DNA from: Brevundimonas intermedia
Lineage (GTDB): Bacteria; Pseudomonadota; Alphaproteobacteria; Caulobacterales; Caulobacteraceae
Direction of reading: 5' to 3'
NCBI RefSeq assembly: GCF_004614235.1
Contig: NZ_SPVH01000006.1
Span: 248,001 to 312,000 of the forward strand
DNA length: 64,000 bases
Shown: positions 15,940 to 24,022 of the stretch, piece by piece
Numbering within the stretch: position 1 is the first letter of the stretch
How the letters are laid out: every line of letters begins with the position of its first letter
The notes under the pieces: model-generated
What the model was told of the DNA's origin: nothing
The model's input: only the letters and a program-made list of their open reading frames with translations
Database searches by the model: none
Position numbers and translations under genes: made by a program

Positions 15940-18792
15940 CTACTGGGCGGCGCCGGCCGCTGAGCGGACCTCGACCGGGATGCCCAGGGCGTCGAGCTGA
16001 GGCTTGACCACCGAGGCGTCGCCGACCACGACCCAGACGAACCTGGACGGGTCGATCGCGGCCTTGGCGGCCTCGTCCAGTTGCTGCGCCGTCAGGGCGT
16101 TGGTGCGGGCGGCGATGGTTTCCGGATAGTCGTCCGGGCGACCCAGCAGGTCGTTGCTGCGCAATGCGCCCAGGACGGCCGCCGAGGTCTCGTAGCTGCC
16201 GGCCAGACGGCGAGTGTTGCCGTTGATGGTCCGCTCCAGCTCGGCCGGCGTGACGCCCTTGCCGCCCTTCAGGAAGTCGTTGAACTGAAGGTTCAGGGCT
16301 TCGATGGCGGGGCCGGTCTTGTCGGCCTGGACCGGGGCGGTGACCAGATAGGGCACACGTCCGGCGAAGCCGGCGACCGAGGCGTTGACGCCGTAGGACC
16401 AGCTCTTGGTCTCGCGCAGGTCGGAGTTGATGCGCGACAGGAAGTCGTTGCCCAGCACATTGTTCGCCGCGTTCAGCATCAGCAGATCGTCCGTGCCCGA
16501 GGCCGCCAGCACTTCACCGCCCATGATGTAGGACTGGGGCGACTGCGGACGGTCGATCAGCACGATCTTGGGCGTCGCGGCCGGGATCGGGGCCGAGAAG
16601 TCCTTGACCGCCTTGGCCGATGCGGGCGGGACCCACTGGCCGAAGGCGGCGTCCAAGACCGGGGTGATCTCGGACAGGGGACGGTCCGACACGACGAAGA
16701 TCTTGCCGTTGTCCGGACGGATCCAGCGGGCGTAGTCGGTGCGGATGTCGGCCTCGGTGATGGCCTTGACGCTGGTCTCGTCGCCGTTGCCGCTGAACGG
16801 ACGGCCATAGGGGCTGTCCGCGCCGTACATCAGTTCGGGCAGGGCGCGGCTGGCCAGGGCGGCCGGCTGGGTGCGCTCCGCGGCGATGCGCGACAGGCGG
16901 GTGGCGCGCAGACGCTCCAGCTCCGCCGAGGCGAAGGCGGGGTTGCGCACCACGTCCGCCAGCAGTTCAACCGACGGCTTCAGGTTCGGCGTGACCGCGG
17001 ACAGCTGCACGACCGAGCGATCCATGGTCGCGCCGGTGGTGATGCTGGCGCCCAGGGCTTCCTGGGCTTCGGCCAGCTGCGTGGCGTTCAGGGTGCGGGT
17101 GCCCTCGTCCATCAGGTCCAGCATCAGGGTCTGAAGGCCCAGTTTCGCCCGGTCGTCGGCGGCGAGGCCGGCGTCGAAGTCGATGGCGATCTTGGTGGCG
17201 GGCACGGCGTCGCGCTGGGCGTAGATCACCTCCATGCCGTTCGACAGGCGGGCGCGTTCGACGGCCGGGAAGTCGACGTTGGCGACCTGGCCGATCTCGG
17301 GTTTGGCCATGCGGGCGACGCGCTGGATTTCCGGCGCCGGCGTATGGTTGGCGCCCGACGGGGCCTCGGCCGCCTCGGCATAGGCTTCACGCTCGCCCAC
17401 CAGCGTCGTCAGCGTATAGGCCGGACGGGTCAGCCACTTCTGCATCGCCGCCTGGACCTGGGCCGGCGTCACCGCCGCATAGGCGGCCAGCTCCTTCTTG
17501 TAGTGTTCCGGATCGCCGGCATAGAGCTGGCCTTCCGCCAGGGCCGTGGCCTTGCCGCCGAAGCCGCCGACCTGTTCCAGACCCTGGATGCGACGCGAGG
17601 CGTACTGGGTCACGACGCGGTTGATCTCGTCCTGCGTCGGGCCGTTGGCGATCAGGCCGTTCAGGATCTCGCGCGTGCGGGCCTCGACGGCGGCCGGGTC
17701 TTCACCGGGCTTCACGGTCGCGCTGATCTCGAAGATGCCGACGCGGTGATAGGCGCCGTTCGAGGCGCTGACCGAGACGGCGCTCTGGTCGCCACGCACC
17801 AGCTCATTGTCCAGGCGCGAAGACGCCAGGCCGCCGAGCACCGAGGCGCTGACGCTGAGCGGCACCGAATCCGCGTCCAGCATGCCGGGCACGACCCAGC
17901 TGATCTCGACCTGGGCGTTGGAGACGCGGTCGTGCGTCGTTTCGTTGACGGGCGCCGACAGGGTCGGGACCGGCGCCTGGGCGGGATTGTTCACCGGACC
18001 CTTGGCGATGGGGCCGAAATATTTCTCGGTCAGTTCACGCGCCTTGGCGGGGGTGATGTCGCCGGCCAGGACCAGCACCGCGTTGTTGGGACCGTAGTTC
18101 GAGGTGAACCAGTCGCGCACCGTCTGCATCGAGGCCGCGTCCAGGTCGGCCATCGAACCGATGGTCGAGTGGCGATAGGGGTGGCCTTCGGGGAACAGGG
18201 CCTCCAGCTGTTTGTACTGGTTCAGGCCATAGGGCTGGTTGTCGCCCTGGCGCTTCTCGTTCTGGACCACGCCGCGCTGCAGATCGAGCGTCTCCTGGCT
18301 GATGGCGCCCAGCATGTAGCCCATGCGGTCGCTTTCCATGAACAGCGCCTGTTCCAGCGCCGGGGTCGGGACCGTCTCGAAATAATTGGTGCGGTCGAAC
18401 CAGGTCGTCCCGTTCATGTCCGTCGCGCCCATGTTGCGCATCGGGGTGAAATAGCTGCCGGGCGCATTTTCGGACCCGCCGAACATCAGGTGTTCGAACA
18501 GGTGCGCAAAGCCGGTCTTGCCGGCCGGCTCGTCCTTGGAGCCGACGTTGTACCAGACCGACACGGCCACGACCGGGGCCTTGTGGTCCTCGTGGACCAG
18601 GACGGTCAGGCCGTTGTCCAGGGTGAACTTGGTGTAGGGAATATCGACTTCGGCGACCAGATCGGCGACCGGCGCGGCCTGGACGGCGGGCGCAGCCGCC
18701 TGAGCGGCCGGGGCGGGCGCGACAGAGGCCCAGACAGGGGTTGAAACCGCCAGAAGGGCGGCGGCGGCGACGAGAGAGCCGGTGCGGCGCAT
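15940..18792 (-). CDS. Periplasmic M16-family zinc metallopeptidase (two fused halves)
   Basis: The 950-residue protein has a signal peptide (cut near residue 22, VWA) and an Ala/Pro linker, then two M16 units. The N-terminal half carries the inverted zinc motif HLFEH (His97-His101) in AGKTGFAHLFEH and a later Glu in the TLDLQRGVVQNEK helix. The C-terminal half (from about residue 510) has the same fold pattern but lacks HxxEH, as usual for the inactive half that shapes the chamber. Such proteases cut small unfolded peptides. GAGGAT lies 7 bases before the ATG. It is a single gene with its own terminator. Confidence 0.93.
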   Translation of the reverse strand: MRRTGSLVAAAALLAVSTPVWASVAPAPAAQAAAPAVQAAPVADLVAEVDIPYTKFTLDNGLTVLVHEDHKAPVVAVSVWYNVGSKDEPAGKTGFAHLFEHLMFGGSENAPGSYFTPMRNMGATDMNGTTWFDRTNYFETVPTPALEQALFMESDRMGYMLGAISQETLDLQRGVVQNEKRQGDNQPYGLNQYKQLEALFPEGHPYRHSTIGSMADLDAASMQTVRDWFTSNYGPNNAVLVLAGDITPAKARELTEKYFGPIAKGPVNNPAQAPVPTLSAPVNETTHDRVSNAQVEISWVVPGMLDADSVPLSVSASVLGGLASSRLDNELVRGDQSAVSVSASNGAYHRVGIFEISATVKPGEDPAAVEARTREILNGLIANGPTQDEINRVVTQYASRRIQGLEQVGGFGGKATALAEGQLYAGDPEHYKKELAAYAAVTPAQVQAAMQKWLTRPAYTLTTLVGEREAYAEAAEAPSGANHTPAPEIQRVARMAKPEIGQVANVDFPAVERARLSNGMEVIYAQRDAVPATKIAIDFDAGLAADDRAKLGLQTLMLDLMDEGTRTLNATQLAEAQEALGASITTGATMDRSVVQLSAVTPNLKPSVELLADVVRNPAFASAELERLRATRLSRIAAERTQPAALASRALPELMYGADSPYGRPFSGNGDETSVKAITEADIRTDYARWIRPDNGKIFVVSDRPLSEITPVLDAAFGQWVPPASAKAVKDFSAPIPAATPKIVLIDRPQSPQSYIMGGEVLAASGTDDLLMLNAANNVLGNDFLSRINSDLRETKSWSYGVNASVAGFAGRVPYLVTAPVQADKTGPAIEALNLQFNDFLKGGKGVTPAELERTINGNTRRLAGSYETSAAVLGALRSNDLLGRPDDYPETIAARTNALTAQQLDEAAKAAIDPSRFVWVVVGDASVVKPQLDALGIPVEVRSAAGAAQ

Positions 18793-18997
18793 GCGAGATC
18801 CTCAGGATTGCAGTTGGTGCGGACCATAACGCTGGTCTGCCGTGTGGCAACGCGACGGAATGAAACATGACCAAAGGTTCATGTTCGCCGCGCTCTCTTA
18901 CCAAGAGACCCCGGAAAAGGTTGCATCGCCGGACCCCCGGTCTTATGCGCGCGTCAACTCCCCGATCCCTGCTGCTGAGTTTACCGAAAGAGCCGCC

Positions 18998-20236
18998 ATG
19001 TCCGCCCCCGCCGACAAGCCCGTGAAGAAAGTCGTCCTCGCCTATTCCGGCGGCCTGGACACCTCGATCATCCTGAAGTGGCTGCAGACCGAATATAACG
19101 CCGAGGTCGTGACCTTCACCGCCGACCTGGGCCAAGGCGAGGAGCTTGGCCCCGCACGCGAGAAGGCGCTGAAGCTGGGCATCAAGCCGGAGAACATCTT
19201 CATCGACGACCTGCGCGAAGAGTTCGTACGCGACTTCGTCTTCCCGATGTTCCGCGCCAATGCGCAATATGAGGGCGACTATCTGCTGGGCACCTCCATC
19301 GCGCGGCCGCTGATCTCCAAGCGCCAGATCGAGATCGCTCGTCAGGTCGGCGCCGACGCCGTCTGTCACGGCGCGACCGGCAAGGGCAACGACCAGGTCC
19401 GCTTCGAGCTCGGCTACTACGCGCTTGAGCCCGACATCCGCGTCATCGCCCCCTGGCGCGAGTGGGAGTTCCGCAGCCGCGAGGCCCTGCTGGACTTCGC
19501 CGAGAAGAACCAGATCCCGATCTCCAAGGACAAGCGCGGCGAAGCGCCGTTCAGCGTCGACGCCAACCTTCTGCACTCCTCGTCCGAGGGCAAGGTGCTG
19601 GAAGACCCGGCGGTCGAGGCCCCCGAGTTCGTCCACCAACGCACCATCTCGCCCGAGGACGCGCCGGATAAGGCCACCGTCATCGAGATCGGCTTCGAGC
19701 AAGGCGACGCCGTCTCGATCAACGGCGAGGCCATGTCGCCCGCGACGATCCTGACCGCCCTGAACCAGTACGGCCACGACAACGGCATCGGCCGTCTGGA
19801 CCTGGTCGAGAACCGCTTCGTCGGCATGAAGTCGCGCGGCGTCTACGAGACCCCCGGCGGCACCATCCTGATCGCGGCGCACCGCGGCATCGAAAGCATC
19901 ACCCTGGACGGCGGCGCCATGCACCTGAAGGACCAGCTGATGCCGAAATACGCCGAGCTGATCTACAACGGCTTCTGGTTCTCGCCCGAGCGCGAGATGC
20001 TGCAGGCCGCCATCGACCTGAGCCAGAAGAAGGTCTCCGGCACGGTCAAGGTCAAGCTCTACAAGGGCAATGTCTCGATCATCGGCCGCGAAAGCCCCAA
20101 CAGCCTGTACGATCAAGACCTGGTCACCTTCGAGGAAGGCGTCCAGGCCTATGACCACCACGACGCCGAGGGCTTCATCAAGCTGAATGCCCTGCGCCTG
20201 CGCGTCCTGGCCAAGCGCGACGCGCGCAAGGCCTAG
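18998..20236 (+). CDS. argG: Argininosuccinate synthase
   Basis: The 412-residue enzyme joins citrulline and aspartate with ATP in the arginine pathway. The N-terminal ATP-pyrophosphatase motif [17 protein letters not shown] is complete, followed by [16 protein letters not shown] and the R-P-x-x-x-x-R-E-type substrate region. I start at the ATG at 18998 ([18 protein letters not shown]); an in-frame frame open to 18842 adds 52 residues unlike the family. The gene end overlaps the convergent dehydrogenase-like gene: both stops share the CTAG at 20233-20236. A hairpin just past the stop, inside the neighbour's coding end, may terminate it. Confidence 0.97.
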   Translation: MSAPADKPVKKVVLAYSGGLDTSIILKWLQTEYNAEVVTFTADLGQGEELGPAREKALKLGIKPENIFIDDLREEFVRDFVFPMFRANAQYEGDYLLGTSIARPLISKRQIEIARQVGADAVCHGATGKGNDQVRFELGYYALEPDIRVIAPWREWEFRSREALLDFAEKNQIPISKDKRGEAPFSVDANLLHSSSEGKVLEDPAVEAPEFVHQRTISPEDAPDKATVIEIGFEQGDAVSINGEAMSPATILTALNQYGHDNGIGRLDLVENRFVGMKSRGVYETPGGTILIAAHRGIESITLDGGAMHLKDQLMPKYAELIYNGFWFSPEREMLQAAIDLSQKKVSGTVKVKLYKGNVSIIGRESPNSLYDQDLVTFEEGVQAYDHHDAEGFIKLNALRLRVLAKRDARKA

Positions 20237-21534
20237 GGTGCGATCTCCGGCCGGGCGATCCTCAGGATCGCCCGGTTCCGGTCGTCCGTGACCCAGATCG
20301 ATCCGTCGGCGGCGACGGCCATGACCACCGGGGCGCCGCGCGGCTGGCGGCCTGCGACCGTGTCCCAGCCCGGCGTCAGCACCTTGCCGCGTATGCTGGG
20401 CGCGCCTGCCGGATAGGTCAGCGATCCGCGCGGATAGATGGCGTAGCGTCCGCCGACGTCGGTCAGGGGGCGGCCCTGCGCGTCCGTTTCGGCCGCCACG
20501 ATCCGGCCGCCCGCGCGGCGATAGCCGTGCCAGCTCATCAGCAGCCGGCCGCGCAGCTCGGGGAACATCGCCCCGTCGTAATAGATCAGGTCCAGCGGCG
20601 CGGCGTGCGGAGGCAGCAGGGCGGCAGGCCGCTCGCGTTGGCCGCACCGCGCCTGGGCCGCGCTCCAGCCGGGCAGGGGCGTCGCCAGGTCCACGCAATA
20701 GGGCCAGCCGTAATGTCCGCCCTGACGCAGCACATTGATCTCGTCATAGGGATGGTCGGGCGTGGTCAGATCGACCGAGTTCTCGCCCTGAAGGATCGTG
20801 CCCGACGGGTGCCGCACCAGGGCGATGGAGTTGCGCAGGCCAGAGGCGAAGACGGTGCTGTCCTGCGCCCACCGTCCGTTCCCCAGATAGGCGTGGCGCC
20901 GCACCTGGGCCGTCGCGGCGCTGTCGATACAGGCGCCCGAAGCATCCGTGCGCGCCCGGCCCCGCGCATCCACGCAGCGGTCGCTGGGGGCGCCGACATT
21001 GACCAGCAGGTCGCCGTTCCTGTCGAAGACGAAACTGGACAGGGGGTGGCGATTGGCATGCAGCCGATTGTCCGGCAGGTCGCCGATCACCGTCCGCACC
21101 GTCGCCGCCGGATCGGCCGCATCGGGATCCAGCGTCAGGATCCGGTTCATCTCGGACACATAGAGGCGCCCGTCCGGCCCGCGCGCCGCCGTGTGCGGCA
21201 TGTTGAGCCCCTGGGCCAGCCGTCGCCAGCGCGGGGCGCCGTCGGGGCCGAACGACAACCGCCAGATGGCGCCATTGCCCGGATACCAGTTACCCAGGTC
21301 CGTTACCAACCAGTCGCCGCCGGACAACGCCAACAGGCCGCGCGGCATTCGCGGTCCCTCAGCCCCTGTCCCCTGCCACACCAGCCCCAGGCAATAGCCG
21401 GGCGCCATCCGCACGCCGGTCATGGGCCGGCCGCCGCAGTCCCCCTGTGTCGCATAGGGGGCCTGCGCCGCGCCGGCGCTGACGGGCGCGGCGACGAGAA
21501 GGGCGAGCAGGGCCAGCAGGCGGGCGGTCTTCAT
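20233..21534 (-). CDS. Secreted PQQ-type sugar (sorbosone) dehydrogenase-like protein
   Basis: The 433-residue protein begins with a signal peptide ([22 protein letters not shown]) and reads as a six-bladed propeller of the glucose/sorbosone dehydrogenase group. Blocks such as [53 protein letters not shown], the GHYGWPYC block and a closing [17 protein letters not shown] are visible. Several Cys (as in GDCGGRP and YCVD) suggest disulphides in the periplasm. PQQ or sugar use is known for some family members but not shown here. It ends in a 4-base overlap with argG. Confidence 0.8.
   Translation of the reverse strand: MKTARLLALLALLVAAPVSAGAAQAPYATQGDCGGRPMTGVRMAPGYCLGLVWQGTGAEGPRMPRGLLALSGGDWLVTDLGNWYPGNGAIWRLSFGPDGAPRWRRLAQGLNMPHTAARGPDGRLYVSEMNRILTLDPDAADPAATVRTVIGDLPDNRLHANRHPLSSFVFDRNGDLLVNVGAPSDRCVDARGRARTDASGACIDSAATAQVRRHAYLGNGRWAQDSTVFASGLRNSIALVRHPSGTILQGENSVDLTTPDHPYDEINVLRQGGHYGWPYCVDLATPLPGWSAAQARCGQRERPAALLPPHAAPLDLIYYDGAMFPELRGRLLMSWHGYRRAGGRIVAAETDAQGRPLTDVGGRYAIYPRGSLTYPAGAPSIRGKVLTPGWDTVAGRQPRGAPVVMAVAADGSIWVTDDRNRAILRIARPEIAP
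20251..20275 (+). terminator. Hairpin after argG, embedded in the neighbour's coding end
   Basis: CCGGGCGATCC and GGATCGCCCGG form a perfect 11-bp stem with loop TCA, starting 15 bases after the argG stop. The same bases encode the ILRIAR region near the C-terminus of the minus-strand dehydrogenase-like protein. It has only TT after the stem, so intrinsic strength is uncertain, but it is well placed to end argG transcripts. Confidence 0.45.
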
Positions 21535-21577
21535 GGACGCAGAAGTCCCGACACACGGCCGAAGATCAAGCCGAAGA

Positions 21578-22897
21578 TCAGATCAGGCCCTGCTCACGCG
21601 CGGCGGCCGTCAGCCCGTCGCGAAACTCGGGCGCGGCCAGGGCGATCAGGGCGCGGGCGCGCTCGCTGGACGACTTGCCCTTCAGACTGGTCCAGCCGTG
21701 TTCGGTGGCGATGATGTGAGTGTCATTGCGCGGCGTGGTGACCGGCCCGTCCAGTCGCGCGACGATGCGTGACGCCGTCCCCTTGGCCGCCGTGGAGTGA
21801 CAGGCAATGATCGACTTGCCGCCCTGCGATCCATAGGCCCCGCGCACGAAGTCCAGCTGGCCCCCGGCGGCCGTGAACTGGCGCCCGTTCAGGAACTCCG
21901 AACAGCAGGCGCCGGTCAGGTCGACCTGAAGCGTGGCGTTGACCGAGATCATCCTCGCATTGCGCGTGATCACGGCCGGGTCGTTCACATAGGAGACCGG
22001 ATGGGCCTCCATGCCGCGATTGCCGTCCAGGAATTCATAGGTGTTGAGGTCGCCCATCGAGAAGGCGAAGACGCCGACGCCGGGATGCAGGGTCTTGCGG
22101 GCATGGTTGGCGACGCCTGCCTGCATCAGCTCGACCAGGCCGGGCGTCAGCATCTCGGTATGGACGCCCAGGTCGCGGTGGTCCTTCAGCGCGTCGCAGA
22201 CGGCGTTGGGCAGGGCGCCGATCCCCATCTGCAGCGTCGCGCCGTCCTCGACCAGATCGGCGATGATCTTCCCGATGGCCAGGTCCGCCGGCTGAGGCTC
22301 GGCGCGCGGCACGACCAGCAGGGGCGCGGAATGTTCGACGATGCCGGCGACCTTCGACACATGGACGGTGCAGTCGCCGAACACGCGCGGCATGTGCGGA
22401 TTGACCTCGACGATCACGGTTTTCGCCGTCTGCGACACCGGCCTGGAATAGTCGGTGTTGGTCCCGAACGAGAAGAAGCCGTCCTCATCCATCGGCGACA
22501 CGGTGCAGACCAGCGTATCGACCCCGACCTCGTGGCACAGCAGGCGCGGCGACTGCTGGAAGCCGGTGGGGATGAACTGGACGGGATTGGGCCGGCCCTC
22601 CTCGTGCGCCCGCTGTTCCAGCCGCCGCTCGATGGCGCTGTGGAACAGGCTCCAGGGCCGGATCCGGTCCATCAGTTCGTAGCGCAGCACCGTGTCGCCC
22701 GCGATGGCGGTTGAGAGCAGATAGTAGAGATTGACGTCCTCGACCTCGCCTCGCTCCGCCCGCTCGGCCAGGGCCTTCAGCAAGGCCGGCGGCTGGGACA
22801 CGCCCAGGCCCATGGCGACCTTGGCGCCCGAGGCGATCAGGGCGGCGGCCTGATCGGGGGTCTTCAGGCGTTCGGCGTATAGGGCGGCGTGGTCCAT
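21578..22897 (-). CDS. Acetyl-CoA hydrolase / 4-hydroxybutyrate CoA-transferase family protein
   Basis: The 439-residue protein has the two-domain CoA-transferase layout: an N-terminal domain with SGAKVAMGLGVSQPPALLKA, then ADLVEDGATLQMGIGALPNAV and DLGVHTEMLTPGLVELM. The Glu in HTEM is the likely catalytic residue that forms a glutamyl-CoA thioester. The C-terminal block YGSQGGKSIIACHSTAAKG follows. Family members move CoA between acetyl-CoA and short acids (acetate, 4-hydroxybutyrate) or hydrolyse it; which one applies is not clear. Upstream is GAGAG about 8 bases from the ATG. It follows the PAP2 gene on the same strand by 56 bases. Confidence 0.87.
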   Translation of the reverse strand: MDHAALYAERLKTPDQAAALIASGAKVAMGLGVSQPPALLKALAERAERGEVEDVNLYYLLSTAIAGDTVLRYELMDRIRPWSLFHSAIERRLEQRAHEEGRPNPVQFIPTGFQQSPRLLCHEVGVDTLVCTVSPMDEDGFFSFGTNTDYSRPVSQTAKTVIVEVNPHMPRVFGDCTVHVSKVAGIVEHSAPLLVVPRAEPQPADLAIGKIIADLVEDGATLQMGIGALPNAVCDALKDHRDLGVHTEMLTPGLVELMQAGVANHARKTLHPGVGVFAFSMGDLNTYEFLDGNRGMEAHPVSYVNDPAVITRNARMISVNATLQVDLTGACCSEFLNGRQFTAAGGQLDFVRGAYGSQGGKSIIACHSTAAKGTASRIVARLDGPVTTPRNDTHIIATEHGWTSLKGKSSSERARALIALAAPEFRDGLTAAAREQGLI

Positions 22898-22953
22898 GGC
22901 TCATCTCTCGCGGCGTTCAGCCAGACTAGCCTGTCGCGGACGGCGCCGCGGGC

Positions 22954-23748
22954 CTAGACTTTGGTCGCGGCGATCGTCGTCTCGACCTCGATCGGCGACG
23001 GCTCGTCCTGCAGCGGCGCCCGGCGACGCTTCTGCCAGCGCGCCACGCCATAGGCGACCAGCCACAGGGCCATGGCCCAGGCCGCGCCGACGGCCCAGCC
23101 GGCGAAGACGTCGGTGGCCCAGTGGGCGCCCAGATAGATGCGGGTCAGGCCGACCAGCAGGGCCATCAGGATCCCTACCCCCAGCACGAAGACCTTGAAC
23201 CGCTCGCGCGGGAAGGCGCGCGTCAGCATGACGGCGACCGTCAGATAGAAGACGGTGGACAGCAGGGCGTGACCCGAGGGGAAGCTGGCGTTGATTGTCT
23301 CGACTGCCTGCATTGCGGCGGGCGGTCTGGCGCGTTCGAACACGGCCTTCAGACCCTCGCTGAGAGCGACGCCCCCGGCCAGGCCCACGACCAGCAGCAG
23401 CGACGACAGCCATTTCCTCTGGCTCAGCAGGAAGACGATCACGATCAGGGCGAACAGGCCCAGCACCGAGATGCCGCCCAGCGAGGTGAGGTCGGCCGCC
23501 GCCTCCTTCAGCCACCACGGTCCCCACGGCCGGCCGGGATCGTCGGCATAGGGCCGCATCAACGCCAGAATGTGATTGTCGAAAGCGATGCCGTCGGCCT
23601 CGGTCATGTCGTCGGCCAGTTCGACGAAGGTCAACACGCCGGCGGCGACGACGAAAAGGGCGGCAAGCGCCGCGATCTCCGTACGGGCGACCGTCAGGAC
23701 GCGTATCAAAATGGAACGGATGTCGGCCAAGGTCAGGGATTGGGTCAT
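22954..23748 (-). CDS. PAP2-family membrane phosphatase
   Basis: The 264-residue membrane protein has about six helices and the three PAP2 blocks: K-x6-R-P in KAVFERARPP, PSGH in ASFPSGHAL, and the T/S-R-x5-H-x3-D block TRIYLGAHWATDV. These form the phosphate pocket of lipid phosphatases and undecaprenyl-pyrophosphate phosphatases; the substrate here is not shown. I use the ATG at 23746-23748 (MTQSLTLADIRS) because the longer frame adds 43 basic residues with no family match. A perfect 8-bp inverted repeat lies 35 bases upstream. Confidence 0.85.
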   Translation of the reverse strand: MTQSLTLADIRSILIRVLTVARTEIAALAALFVVAAGVLTFVELADDMTEADGIAFDNHILALMRPYADDPGRPWGPWWLKEAAADLTSLGGISVLGLFALIVIVFLLSQRKWLSSLLLVVGLAGGVALSEGLKAVFERARPPAAMQAVETINASFPSGHALLSTVFYLTVAVMLTRAFPRERFKVFVLGVGILMALLVGLTRIYLGAHWATDVFAGWAVGAAWAMALWLVAYGVARWQKRRRAPLQDEPSPIEVETTIAATKV

Positions 23749-23782
23749 GAACGGCCCAAACGGCCAAGCTCGCCCAATGTTC

Positions 23783-23802
23783 CGATCACGCGTTCGTGAT
23801 CG
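23783..23802. promoter_or_regulatory. Inverted repeat upstream of the PAP2 gene
   Basis: CGATCACG and CGTGATCG (8-bp arms, CGTT spacer) lie 35-54 bases before the PAP2 start. It could be an operator or a leader hairpin. No named regulator site matches; the GTTC repeats within it are not at the 7-base spacing used by alphaproteobacterial LexA. Confidence 0.35.
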
Positions 23803-23932
23803 TGTTGTCGCGTGAACGTAAAGGGGCCGTGCTGGCTTGCGCACTGGCTTTTCCCCAGGCCTGCGCGACTTGTCCAAGCGATTCGCCCACTAAGTGTCCG
23901 TCAAGCCCGTTGACGGGTCATTAGGCATATGC

Positions 23933-23979
23933 GCCCTATATGTGGGCTCGGGGAGCGCAGAGGCCACAAGATGATGTGG
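23933..23979. promoter_or_regulatory. Candidate pair of NrdR boxes upstream of nrdA
   Basis: Two 16-base sites at 23933-23948 (10 of 16 to the NrdR palindrome) and 23964-23979 (CCACAAGATGATGTGG, 11 of 16) have centres 31 bp apart, the same as at nrdB. The reverse strand of the first reads CCACATATAGGG, close to CCAGATATAGCG at nrdB. Upstream lie a 7-bp inverted repeat CCGTCAA/TTGACGG (23898-23916), a possible -35, and a GATTC CcrM site at 23880. Confidence 0.45.
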
Positions 23980-24022
23980 TTACGGCGCAGGTGGCTCTAG
24001 GCTTTTTCTGTTCAGGACGCGG

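Noticed and set aside
16081..18744. Plus-strand open frame of 887 codons
   Set aside because: It is antisense to the M16 protease, which has a clear active site, signal peptide and terminator.
18860..18890. CATGA/TCATG dyad upstream of argG as an ArgR operator
   Set aside because: The arms are only 5 bases with an 8-base spacer and do not match the ArgR ARG-box form.
23783..23802. Two GTTC copies resembling an alphaproteobacterial LexA site
   Set aside because: The spacing is 9 bases rather than the 7 needed, so it is not a LexA box.
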